Source: Dolomedes plantarius
Lineage: Eukaryota; Arthropoda; Arachnida; Araneae; Dolomedidae
Direction of reading: 5' to 3'
Length of the DNA: 64,000 bases
Assembly (NCBI GenBank): GCA_907164885.2
Contig: OU015490.1
Span: 13,825,966 to 13,889,965, forward strand
The position numbers and the translations under genes were made by a program. This document shows positions 1-9,727 of the stretch, piece after piece (positions within the stretch are counted from its first letter, which is position 1; every line of letters starts with the position of its first letter). The notes below the pieces were generated by a model, which saw nothing but the letters and a program-made list of their open reading frames with translations, did not search any database and was not told the DNA's origin.

Positions 1-159
1 TTAGAGAAAGGCGCTGATGTGAACGCCAAAAACGACACTCAGATCCGTCCAAACATAAATCCATTCCATCATCCATACAGCCATATGTATGGTATAATCC
101 CTCTGCATTATTCATTAAAACTGCAAAACTCTGACATTGTTAAATTCTTTTATAAGTAG
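1..159 (+). CDS. 3' end of an ankyrin-repeat protein gene (5' part outside window)
   Basis: Frame 1 is open from the window edge to TAG at 157-159, giving 52 residues. It begins with LEKGADVNAKN, the classic end of one ankyrin repeat. After a 20-residue linker rich in His, Pro and Tyr comes a second repeat start, IIPLHYSLKLQNSDIVKFF, the PLHYA-type helix of the ankyrin consensus. Ankyrin repeats are protein-binding modules; the partner cannot be told from this piece. Two AATAAA polyadenylation signals follow at 202-207 and 215-220, which suits a last exon. Ankyrin repeats occur in many arthropod proteins, including secreted venom-type families, and nothing here distinguishes among them. No start is visible because the gene runs off the window. 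Confidence 0.6.
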   Translation, partial: LEKGADVNAKNDTQIRPNINPFHHPYSHMYGIIPLHYSLKLQNSDIVKFFYK

Positions 160-1017
160 TGTAATGTTATATACATTTATGAATTATTGTATATATTTAT
201 GAATAAAAACATTAAATAAATGGAGTCTAATGTTAACGTTAATTTGAATTCTGATTTGAAATTCAATCGTAAAATGTGACTTAGCACTATTCCATCTTGA
301 ATGGGATACCGCTTTTGATCTATTCCTAATTATTTTTAAAGAAATACAAAATAATGCACACAACATATGACCCCTGTGTTAGTAACACATTAGATATTGA
401 TATAGACTTCTCATTCAGGTAATATTTATATCATTAAGCATTTTAAGACATCCGTAAATCAGCAAATACACGATGAAACTATTCAGTCCCAAGTCTAGGA
501 TGATTGTTACTAGTAGGTTTAACCACCTTACTCACTTATGGACTACTTATTACTGCTTGCAATCGGGCAGGAACTTATCATGTAATACAGAATCAGGGGC
601 CTGCAAAAGAAGTGCCTTCAACGGTAATAGAGCATGATAGCACAAGAGTTATTCTCTGCCACGATCTGTTAATAGCCTTAAAAGGTTATTAAACACTTTG
701 GACGAAAATTTCCTTAAGTTGATACCATTGCCAGAACGGATAGCGATTAAATCTTAACTTGCTCATCTCTATATTATCCCTGCAACTGAATAAATGCCAT
801 CTTATTTTATAGTCAATTTGATCTTATTCTCAAGTGATGCATACAACCGAGTATATTCCGAGTCTTTCTTCAATATGTTTTTTCTTATTTTATGTAATGT
901 TAGGTTTTTATGGGATATGTATTCATATATAGATAGGCAAACATATATATACATATATATGTGTGTATATTTATATATATATAACTGTATGTGTATATTT
1001 ATATGTATGTATATATA
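160..1017. other. Non-coding stretch with polyadenylation signals and TA-rich repeat
   Basis: No convincing gene. AATAAA occurs at 202-207 and 215-220 behind the ankyrin ORF. Positions 930-1016 are an interrupted TA/TGTA microsatellite. Short open frames here have no recognisable protein features. Confidence 0.5.
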
Positions 1018-1747
1018 AAGCTGAAATTACATATTTAGCAGAATTTTCCAATAAATACATGAAATGACTCAAACATTACCTGTTAAACAAAAAATGAAGT
1101 GTTTGATTGAGGGCTGCAAACCATTCAGCTCCTCTCCACATTAAACTCATATAAACATCCTATATTAAACTCCTCCTCTCTCCACAATAGACTCCTCAGA
1201 ATTTAGATAGATTCAGCCTTTCATCATTGAACCACTAAAATCTGAAAAGTACAAAAGTCAAATGTTTGTTAACCAAAATTAATTTAAAAATGAATTACAC
1301 TATAAATAATCTAGAATGAAAAGCATGTGAAAAATCGTAAACATGAATAAGTGGAAACCAAATATATAAATTATAAATTCCACAGAATTCAGTTAGATTT
1401 AGCCTTTCATCATTGGAGCGCAAAAAAAAAAGAAAACAAAAAAAAAAAAAAGGTTGAAATGACAGGTTTAGCAAAATTTTCCAATAGAACCATGAAATGA
1501 TTCCAACATTGCCTGTTTAAAAAAAAGATTTAGAGCTGTACCACTAAAAGCTGAAACATCCTCTCCATGTTAAACTCTTTTTCTTTCCTTATTAAACTCT
1601 TCAGAAATTAGCTAGATTCAGCCTTTCATCATTGTGCCACTAAAATCTGAAAAGTAAAAATGTCAAATTGTAGAATGCTTGTTAACCAAAATCAATTTAA
1701 AAACCAAACACACTATAAATAACATAGAAAAAAAAGCATGTGAAATG

Positions 1748-1779
<32 letters not shown>

Positions 1780-1860
1780 AAAACCTGATATAAAAATATA
1801 TAAACATATTAAATTCCTCAGAATTCAGCTAGATTTAGCCTTTCATCATTCGATCAAATA
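1018..1860. repeat. Two-copy tandem duplication, unit about 400 bp
   Basis: The segments 1018-1423 and 1453-1860 share the same order of motifs: GCTGAAATTACATATTTAGC-like start, AATTTTCCAATA, CCTGTT, TAGATTCAGCCTTTCATCAT, CTGAAAAGTA, TTGTTAACCAAAAT, and a second TAGATTTAGCCTTTCATCAT. The copies diverge by substitutions and small indels, and the second carries a (TA)n run at about 1751-1773. Within each unit the phrase AGCCTTTCATCATT occurs twice. No coding potential seen. Confidence 0.6.
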
Positions 1861-1890
1861 TACATATATTTATATGTGTATGTATGTAAG

Positions 1891-1925
<35 letters not shown>

Positions 1926-1928
1926 ATA

Positions 1929-3055
1929 CAGTGCATGTAAAAACTTTTTAAGAACATCAAACAATTTGTAAAAATTTTGATAAATTTAAAAGAAGATAAT
2001 TAAAATGGAAATTATGTTGATCTTAAAGTTGAAATACTAATATTAAAGTCAACAAAATGTAATTGTGAGCTCTTTTTTGCGAAAAATAATAATTATGCAA
2101 ACAAACGCTATTTTCGCCTGCATAAAAACTAAGGACACCACTATTTTTTTTTAATAAAAATTTTATGTGACACTTGATTTCGTGTTAAAAACTCTTGTGT
2201 ATATTGATTTATGTATTTATTTTTTGACGTTTTCTATTAATAGTTTTGTTAATTTTATAATAATGCTAAAAGCAAGTAAACTGACTGAATATGAAAAAGG
2301 TGTTGTGGAATCTTTTGCATTGTCAGGAATGAGTTGTCTGTCTATTGCAAAAAAAGATGGGAAGATCGAAAACCATCATCGACAATTTTTTAAGGTTAAA
2401 AGATGAGTATATAAAAAAAAGGGCTGAAGGCACACCAAAAGCCTCGTCACCCAGAGATGAGAGGATAGTTTTTAAGTTAGCATCAACCGGCAAGTAAAGA
2501 AATTTTACGACCAACTGGGTTCAGTGTGCGCAAGAAAACAATCTGCAATACAATTACTCAATCTGGGAATTTCAAATTCACAGGAAAATTTTGTAAACCC
2601 TGTTTACTGACCCAGCGTTTGCAGTTTGCAAGGCAAGTGATGACTTGGGACGAAGAAGGGCTGTAGGTTATTTTCGATGATCCTGATAGTTTGAAGTATT
2701 ATTGGCATGATTTGAGAAAAGCAAAAGAAATTTTCTCAATTAGGTGGCGGATCCATTATGACGTTGGACTGCTTTTCGTTTAACAGTGCGGGTCGCTTTC
2801 GTTTCTTTTAGGAAAAGTTAATTCAGAGTCACACCTAAAAACTCTCAGCTGTTCCAACACTTTCAGCAGGGGAAAAATGGATTTATCAGCAAAATAATGT
2901 GCCTATCTATACAAGCCATAGGACACCCCTGGTTCCCGAAGAAAAATATTGAAGCTTTGCAATGGCCACCCAGAAGCCCTGACTTGTGGGGAGATCTAGA
3001 AAGACGAGTTTACAAGGATGGAAGGTATTTTTCCCCAGCTTTAGAACTCGGATCT
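1929..3055 (+). pseudogene. Decayed Tc3-like (Tc1/mariner) transposon, 5' end and transposase
   Basis: A TA followed by CAGTGCATGTAAAAAC at 1929 looks like a Tc1-type left end. From ATG 2263 the frame reads an N-terminal helix-turn-helix (KLTEYEKGVVESFALSGMS). Frameshifts then intervene. Later pieces match Tc3-type transposase order: an SPRDERIVFKLAS segment near 2450, DDPDSLKYYWHDLRKAKE near 2675-2730 (first catalytic Asp region), a degraded NVPIYTSH near 2895, and PPRSPDLWGDLERRVYKDGR near 2962-3025. Several stops and frameshifts make it inactive. It has no right terminal repeat, because a different Tc1 sequence begins near 3056. Confidence 0.65.
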
Positions 3056-3576
3056 CGTTCGAACTCTCAAGTTCGTTGTTGTTGGTGTACTTGTTTGGGG
3101 GTGTTTTTCATGGTATAGCCTGGGACCTTTGCGTGTTGTTCCTGGTAAATTAAATGCCGACACCTACATGGACATTTTGGACAATCGAGTTCTTCCTACG
3201 CTCTGGCAATTTTATGGAATGGGCGAATGTTACATCCAGAACGACAACGCTCCGTTCCACGTTGCAGCCTCTGTCAAGCAGTGGTATCGCGATATGGGTG
3301 TAAAACGTCTTCCCTGGCCTGCTCAGAGTCCCGACCTAAACCCCATAGAACATTTGTGGGACGAGTTGGAGTGACGCTTACAGTCCGGGGAACCACGTCC
3401 GAAATCTGCAGCTGAGGTGGCGACATTCTTGCAGCAGGAATGGACTCAAATACCCGTAGCTGTGTATCAAAACCTTGTTGAAAGTATGCCCAGAATGGTT
3501 GCTAGTGTAACTGAGCATGTGGGGAGACCATCCCCTTATTTAAGCATGTATTCTTTCCCTTCACGTCCATTTTAGT
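3056..3576 (+). pseudogene. C-terminal half of a second Tc1-family transposase
   Basis: The frame from about 3060 reads a degraded VLVWGCFSW motif, then after a frameshift the open piece 3129-3371. That piece carries LRVVPGKLNADTYMDIL, the catalytic QNDNAPFHVA (second Asp) and WPAQSPDLNPIEHLWDELE (third, Glu). A TGA at 3372-3374 stands where Arg is expected, consistent with CGA to TGA decay. The same frame continues (RLQSGEPRPKS, then PVAVYQNLVESMPRMVASV) to TAG at 3574-3576. The N-terminal half is missing; the sequence is joined directly to the Tc3-like remnant upstream. Only the one nonsense change interrupts the C-terminal 145 or so codons. Confidence 0.75.
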
Positions 3577-4440
3577 AGGGTAGTGTATATAAGACCAGAT
3601 TTCCGCATGGGCGCCTCCTAATTTAGTATTAAGTTGTACATATGTTTGAAAATTTCCTTTTTTTTTTGTTTGTAGGTATAGTTTTATCAAAAATGTATAT
3701 CCATATTAATATGGTTGAAAGTATGATGATGGAAACAGTCAAAGATTTTGACCTATCTAATTAGTTTCTAGTGTTTTGATTTTATTTTACTACTTTTGCA
3801 AAAAAGATATTTTCATTAATTTTAACAATATAAGATTATTCTTTTAGCAACATGAATGCTGAAAATGATTGAAATACTGATCATTTGGTTGTTATCATCC
3901 CTCCCAAAGTTCGTTTATAGATCTTTTTTCAAATTCAGTTACAAAATTAAGTCCTATCGAGGGTATAGGATTATGGGTATTGCTCTCCACAGACACAAAA
4001 AAAGATGTGTTGTGAGAAGAGGAAAAAGTCCAATATTTGGATCTTTGCAATATTATCTTAATCATTTGTGTGTAATGAAATTTTACTTCTGCATTCTGTC
4101 TTCATATTTAAAAAAGCCTCTATTCCAGTCTACACTTTGCACCCTCGACCATCATTTTCTGAAAAAAAATTATGGCTATGGGCTTGACATCGACTTTGGT
4201 TTTTGGTTGATACAGTAGTACAGGGGGGGGGGGCAGTGGCGAATACAGAAAATAAATCCTGGGTGGAGCACGCTATACCCACTATGGTGTAAGCATGCTT
4301 ACATTTGTAAGCGTTTCTGTTGTTTGTTTTTTTTGGAGGGGGGGAGGGGGCTTGCGGAGGAAAAATGTCGCATGATCGATAGTTGACGAAAGCCAACAGG
4401 ATACTATAACCATAACCGCGAGCGCCACTTGGTTGCCGTT
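3577..4440. other. Non-coding stretch, no recognisable gene
   Basis: AT-rich with poly-G tracts near 4222 and 4338. The 120-codon open frame at 3856-4218 has no conserved motif and a composition expected by chance. No clear element ends seen. Confidence 0.4.
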
Positions 4441-4557
4441 CACATAATCCCGAGCTCATACCTCTGAATTATTATATCCGAATTCTCATCTCGATCGGTT
4501 GAACGGAACAGCCGCTAGGGGTTCATATATCGGCAAAGTTATTTTATGACCACCCTG
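4441..4557. mobile_element. Mariner-type right end fragment
   Basis: The sequence ends in TTATGACCACCCTG followed by TA (4558-4559), the reverse complement of a CAGGGTGGTCATAA mariner terminal repeat. No partner left end or coding sequence was found, so this is a truncated relic just upstream of the intact-ended Tc1 element. Confidence 0.4.
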
Positions 4558-4614
4558 TATATGAGCTGAAAACAAATCGATACATGTGTTCACACCTCGG
4601 GGGTGAACAAGATA

Positions 4615-6085
4615 CACTCATGGACAAAAAAATTAGCGCACCAAGAAATAATTGCTGGATCGTAACGAAACTTGCAATGAAGGTACATGTCGGGGAGATA
4701 TGCAAATGATTAGAAATGCAGCGTGATTGCGCATTACGTATAGCCGGTAGAGGGCGTTGAACATCGTACTCTGTGGAGTATAAAACAGGTAACCAAAGCT
4801 TGTTTGAGTGTGCTGAATCATTTACAAAGGAAGAGCTGAGATAGACATGCCATTACGCCGTGTTCGAAGACAATATAAGCAGTTGTCGCAGTTTGAGAGG
4901 GGGAGAATCGTCGGGATGATGGAAGCTGGGTGGTCAGCTAGGCGAGTAGCTCGTGAATTAGGCCGTTCTGATTGTGTTGTGAGGAGGTGTTGGGACCAGT
5001 GGACCCGAGAGATGTCATGTACACGAAGACCAGGCTCAGGACGCCCTCGACAGACCAGTCGTCGAGAAGACCGCCACATCGTAAGAAATGCACGCGTACA
5101 GCTAACTGCTTCATCGGCCGCCATCCAGGCACAGGTAGCACCTTCACTAGGGGCCTCTGTGTCTTCTCGAACCATACGAAGGCGCCTGGCTGAAGGACAG
5201 TTGTTATCGCGGCGCCCATTACGTGTGCTGCCCTTGACGCCCACCCATCGACGCCTCCGTTTGGAGTTTTGCCGCGCACGAAGAAACTGGACTGCAGCGG
5301 AATGGAACCAGGTCGTCTTTAGCGACGAATCCAGATTCAATCTCGGCAGTGATGACAATCGTGTTCGTGTGTGGAGAGCCTGTGGTGAACGCTTCAATCC
5401 TGCCTTTGCTATACAGCGACACATCGCTCCCACAGCTGGTGTGATGGTATGGGGTGCCATTGCCTACAATATACGGTCACCCCTAGTATTGTTCCGTGGC
5501 ACCATGACAGCCCAGCGGTATGTTCATGAAATCCTGCAACCACATGTGTTGCCACTCATGCAACGGCTCCCAGGAGCCATTTTTCAACAAGACAATGCTC
5601 GGCCTCATACGGCAAGGGTGTCATAAGACTGTCTCCGCACTGTTACTACCCTTTCTTGGCCTGCCCGATCCCCAGATTTGTCTCAAACTCGTGTACGTGT
5701 TTGAGACAATACGAGTATATCTGGGATCATTTGGCATATCTGGGATCGAGCATATCTGGGATCATTTGGGTCGACGAGTTGGGCATCCCACGAGTTTGAA
5801 CGAACTAGAGGCAAGGTTACAGCAAATATGGAACGAAATGTCTCAAGACATCATACAAAACTTGTATGACTCAATGCCCGATCGTATCGTATCGTGCATT
5901 CGCGCTAGAGGGGGTCCAACGGAGTATTAACTCCTCCGTTCTTTTGCCTTTTTCTCTGAAATAAATTATCCATTTTCTTTGATTTTCTTATCATTTACTT
6001 ATATCAAAGTAGTCATTACGTATGTAAAATTTCGTTTCATTTTGACGACTCCTTCTTGGTGCGCTAATTTTTTTGTCCATGAGTG
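4615..6085 (+). mobile_element. Tc1 transposon with perfect 33-bp terminal inverted repeats
   Basis: The element is 1471 bp, flanked by TA at 4613-4614 and 6086-6087. The ends CACTCATGGACAAAAAAATT and its complement match over 33 bp without mismatch (4615-4647 and 6053-6085), implying a fairly recent insertion compared with other copies here. It carries one transposase gene in plus orientation (4847-5930), now broken. Transposition would be cut-and-paste into TA. Confidence 0.95.
4847..5930 (+). pseudogene. Tc1-family transposase, DDE type, inactivated
   Basis: From ATG 4847 the first 259 codons are open. Residues about 13-55 form the first paired-like helix-turn-helix (LSQFERGRIVGMMEAGWSAR). 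A GRPR linker follows (GSGRPRQTSRREDRHI), then a second helix-turn-helix ending in SSRTIRRRL. The catalytic core shows VVFSDESRFN (first Asp), GVMVWGAI, and FQQDNARPHTARVS (second Asp). TAA at 5624-5626 replaces an expected CAA. Downstream, after WPARSPDLS, a small palindromic insertion and a local triplication of ATATCTGGGATC (5700-5765) shift the frame. The C terminus resumes in another frame with IEHIWDHLGRRV (catalytic Glu) and MPDRIVSCIRARGG to TAA at 5928-5930. Length matches a typical 340-residue Tc1 transposase. An AATAAA follows near 5960. Confidence 0.92.
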
Positions 6086-6215
6086 TATTTACCCCGTGTC
6101 CAAAGGGTAAAAATATTAATAAGGAACATAATTATCAATATTATGCATTACCATAGTATTTAACAATTAACGTTACACAATATTTCTAACATAAATTTGC
6201 TTTTATATATATATA

Positions 6216-6530
6216 CAGGGTGTCCATAATTAAAGTCCCACTTTCAAAAGGCTGCAAAAAAAGAACCACTGGTCAGAATGACTTCAAATTTGAACTGAAT
6301 ATACTGGAAGAAGGGGGGGGGGGGAACGATTTGGCATAATAAAAAAAAAGAGGTTCCAACTGCTTACACCGCCATCTATTGATACATTCTGGAACTTTTT
6401 TTTATTATGCCAAATCGTTTCCCCCTTCTTCCAGTATATTCAGTTCAAATTTGAAGTCATTCTGACCAGTGGTTCTTTTTTTTTTTTTTTGCAGCCTTTT
6501 GAAAGTGGGACTTTAGTTATGGACACCCTG
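6216..6530. mobile_element. Palindromic mariner-type MITE
   Basis: A 315-bp element flanked by TA (6214-6215 and 6531-6532) starts CAGGGTGTCCATAATTAAAG and ends with its near-perfect complement. The arms run about 135 bp and are separated by only about 45 bp (around 6352-6394), so the single strand would fold into one long hairpin. It has no coding capacity. The CAGGGTG terminus and TA target are mariner-like. Confidence 0.9.
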
Positions 6531-6996
6531 TATATATCATGACAAACAACCATTAATAAATAACAAATAGCGTTCGTAGCCATTCACTACAAAGCATAAA
6601 TGCATCATTTGTCAAAGATTTCCAAGCTCTATAACCACATGCAATATTTGAAAAGCATATGTGCTTTTGAAATATTGAATTTCTATCGGCAGGGTTTTGA
6701 AGACAGTAACAGTAGATTAAAGTAAGAAAATATTCGATTTTGAAGCACCCGCATGGATAAAATAGTATTTTTAATTCTAACAGGAGCTTGAGTAGTAACG
6801 GCAGTATCTAGAGATTTTCAGACACCAAAATGTTTTGAATACAATGGGAGCCATAAATTTACACGCTATGCCAACAATATTGTGCCTAAACTCTTTTTAG
6901 AAAATCTTTGCTCGGAGCTAAATGTAAATTATGTAAAAATAGGACTATTGAAACTAAAAATCAAAACATTTAAAAAATTGCAAGAGATACTGGACA
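6531..6996. other. Non-coding stretch, nothing recognised
   Basis: Plain AT-rich sequence with no open frame, repeat end or conserved motif that I can support. Confidence 0.4.
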
Positions 6997-7242
6997 CTAG
7001 GGTAGAGCGAAACTTTTTTGTTCTTTCTTGTATCATCAATCATTGATCCATGGCCCAAGATGCAAAAGTGGAAATTTTCAACCTGTTTTGAAAATATCTT
7101 CAGGTGGCGCACTAGAAGTCAAGTTTTGAAAAGTAGTATAAAAAGGTGGTAATAAAACTCAATTATACATTTTTATTTGTTACGCAAATTAAATATATTA
7201 TATTAAAAAGCATTTAATCAATAGACTCCTCCTTAATAATGT

Positions 7243-8504
7243 TTAAGTATCATTTTCAGAAGTTTTTTGGGCTTTGTTTTTCGTGAAAATATTGAGATTT
7301 TGTCTCAAGTCTTGCCTAGCTTTTATCTTCGTTCTTATATTGCCTCTTTCTTATATTGCAATATTTACCTTCGTTCTTATATTGCAAACAGATAATGCAG
7401 CCTCCGTTACTAGCTTTACACACCGTTTTACTGCCTGCGCTTGACAAGGAAACTTCTTAAAATACAGGAAATTGTCTCCTGAAGAAATCCTAGTCTTTAT
7501 TTCCTTATCACTGTATTTCATCGTCACTGGTGGTTCAGTAACATTTTCTTTCCACCAATTTATCAAATCGTAATAATGTGATGCTCTGATCTGAAGTTCA
7601 GGAAGCTAAAGCACGCTGGTCTGTTCTCTTGCTTTTAATATTCTTAAAAGAGCTAGTTCTCTTATATGTAACTCCTTGTCTTGCAACATAGCTAGCAACA
7701 AATTTTTAAGGTGCGCAAAGAATGAATTTCGTTGAATTGTTTTTAATACAATTCTCTTCAGCTTGTCTTGCATATACGAAGACCTTCTAAGCATTCAAAA
7801 AACGCGGATAGGCCCATATTTACAAGAAGGTTTAGTCTTGATGTCAAACAAGGTTGGTGCGTACACTTTCATAATAAAACCGACAAGTTCTTTCATGTTG
7901 ACCGATGGTTTCGTTGTTCCTACATATAAACGAAGAATCCTGCTTGCACAAGTAAGCCACCGAGAATGTGCTAGTTTTCCTGGATCTCTGTTAGCTAAGC
8001 TAGGCGGGATTGTGCCACCAAGAAATAGCTGAGCACATTTCCTATAAATATTTTTGATTGGTGCTTAATAATTCAGCATTAACATCCAGCAATTCTGAAC
8101 TTACAGCTTCAAAGGTCACCACTTTATATTCTAAGCACTATTCAAGCCTTTTTTCAATGTTTCCTGAAAAACTATTTGGACCAGTCGAGGCTGGCGAAAA
8201 GATGACGGAGTGGTAATTCATTAGCATGTAGTAGGCACGCAAACCACTTTAACGTTCGAATAAGATATTTTTCCAATAGTATAATGACACCGTTTTTCTG
8301 TCCTGCATTTACAGCAGTACCGTCACATCCAATTGCCACCAACGATGTATGGAATTCGGAACTTTTTTCTAGAAACTCGACTACAATTTTTTGAATCGTA
8401 ATTGCATTACCCGAATCAAATGAAAGATGGCCTATGTACTTCGAATTAAGACTGAAGAGCATATTTATTTGATTTCTGAGCCAGATTCTAAGTACATAGG
8501 ACAT
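7243..8504 (-). pseudogene. Unclassified transposase-like family, copy 1 (C-terminal two thirds)
   Basis: On the minus strand the pieces, in order, are: SKYIGHLSFDSGNAITI, LVAIGCDGTAVNAGQKNG, FACLLHANELPLRHLF (8172-8450); then in another frame PGKLAHSRWLT, ASRILRLYVGT and FIMKVYAPTLFDIK (about 7800-8000); then IQRNSFFAHLKNLLLAML and ELHIRELALLRILKAR (7606-7760); then INWWKENVTEPPVTMKYSD and AQAVKRCVKLVTEA (7351-7566), ending near 7243. The same motifs in the same order occur at 31574-33462. I recognise the family as recurrent uncharacterised arthropod predictions, not a named superfamily. The CDGTAVN and CLLHxNELPLRH motifs resemble the second Asp and Cys/His insertion of hAT-type RNase H transposases; that comparison is inference. 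Several frameshifts make it non-functional. Confidence 0.6.
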
Positions 8505-8541
8505 CTTTCACTTGATTCGGGTCATGCAATTACGATTCGAA
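8392..8541. repeat. Inverted duplication of a gene fragment (head to head)
   Basis: About 55 bp at 8392-8447 (CGTAATTGCATTACCCGAAT type) is repeated in reverse complement at 8484-8541. The plus-strand copy reads EHIYLISEPDSKYIGHLSLD from 8457, the same protein segment that the minus-strand pseudogene encodes as SKYIGHLSFD. So a second, oppositely oriented fragment of the same family abuts the first. Confidence 0.75.
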
Positions 8542-8544
8542 AAA

Positions 8545-8790
8545 TCATACGCGAGCGAATCATTCGAATGAATCACTCGGTCACAACGATTATTTCTACG
8601 CGAGTGAATCACTCGGACAGAATGATTATTTTTTTTAGGAGATTATTTCCTGCATAAATCGCGCTGAAGTACTCGGTCAGAACGATTATTTCTTGGATAA
8701 ATCGCACTAAAGTACTCGAGTGAATTTCTCGAAAGAGATGATTATTTCTCGTTTCCCGTTTGCCCAAGACGATTATTTCTTTGTTAGGTA
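8545..8790. repeat. Degenerate minisatellite, unit about 45-50 bp
   Basis: Five to six imperfect repeats of the pattern ACGATTATTTCT followed by GCGAGTGAATCACTCGG-like sequence. The inner part GAGTGAATCACTC is itself palindromic. No coding potential. Confidence 0.6.
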
Positions 8791-9170
8791 AACATTTTGA
8801 TCTGGACCGGGTGAGTGTAGGATTTTATAAAACTACAGTGTTTATGTATAGCTCAACTTTAGACTAAATAATTAATCTATACATATGAATCCAGCATCAC
8901 TCTGGAGCAATATCAACCAAACTTGCTTGTAGACTCTTCTAAATACCAAACTAGAGGATCGCCAGAACCACTCTTTCCAGATGAAAGAAAGAAATCTCAA
9001 ATACTTTGGTCATTTATTTTTTCAAGATTGGAAATGTTAGGTACATAAATCTAAATTTTAAAGATACAGAAACATTTCTTTTTTAATCTTCCGTGCACCA
9101 AAATTCTGTTAAGTAATTGCAGACTCAGTGTATTCAATTACTTTTCCCAGAGTATTTAAATTTTTCCATG
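8791..9170. other. Non-coding stretch, nothing recognised
   Basis: AT-rich; no open frame or repeat boundary that I can support. Confidence 0.4.
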
Positions 9171-9583
9171 ATTTATTAACTCGCTTTCTTGTTTGTGTGT
9201 GTGTTTGTCCGGTACAAATGTTGCAATCGATTTTTAACTAACTTCCCGATTAGCTAGACATTTGAAACTTTTAGAATAGCTCAGAACACGATGATAATGC
9301 ATTATTTTGATACTTTTAGCCATCTTTAAGCAGGATGGAATTCATTTTCAGTTAATTTTGTTTTGTAGACTGGTGCAGCCATCGATCGCCCGGTACGGGA
9401 ACAAAAAGTGAAACGCGAGTTAACTTCCAATTAACGTCCATTTTCTTTCGAGTTGATGGGATAATTCATCAAAAAAATTTTTTTAAGTATTTATTAATAC
9501 ATAGAATTGTCAAGTTTATAGGATTCAACAGAAAATTTAAAAACATGGTATATAAAAAGTTCTTTTTATCTTGTAATTATTTA
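9171..9583 (+). repeat. Dispersed repeat, copy 1 (second copy at 58910-59353)
   Basis: Some 410 bp match 58910-59353 in the same orientation, from TTTTTCCATG through a TTGTTTG/TGTG run, GCAATCGATTTTTAACTAAC, GTAGACTGGTGCAGCCATC, to TCTTTTTATCTTGTAATTAT. The copies differ by scattered substitutions and by the length of the GTTT run. No terminal repeats or target duplication recognised, and no protein. Confidence 0.7.
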
Positions 9584-9727
9584 AAACCTGTTTATCCCTT
9601 TTGTACGCTAAGTGAGATGTCATCCAATTTTACCCATTGCATAGCATGCTTTAGACTATTTAAAAAAAATTACAGCAGGAGTTTTATGTATATATTATTA
9701 TTAAAAATAGCTGTATATATAAATATA

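Noticed and set aside
504..692. 62-codon frame with a hydrophobic start
   Set aside because: Looks like a signal peptide only superficially; no domain, no splice context.
3856..4218. 120-codon open frame on the plus strand
   Set aside because: No family resemblance, unusual for a real exon, and no splice or start context.
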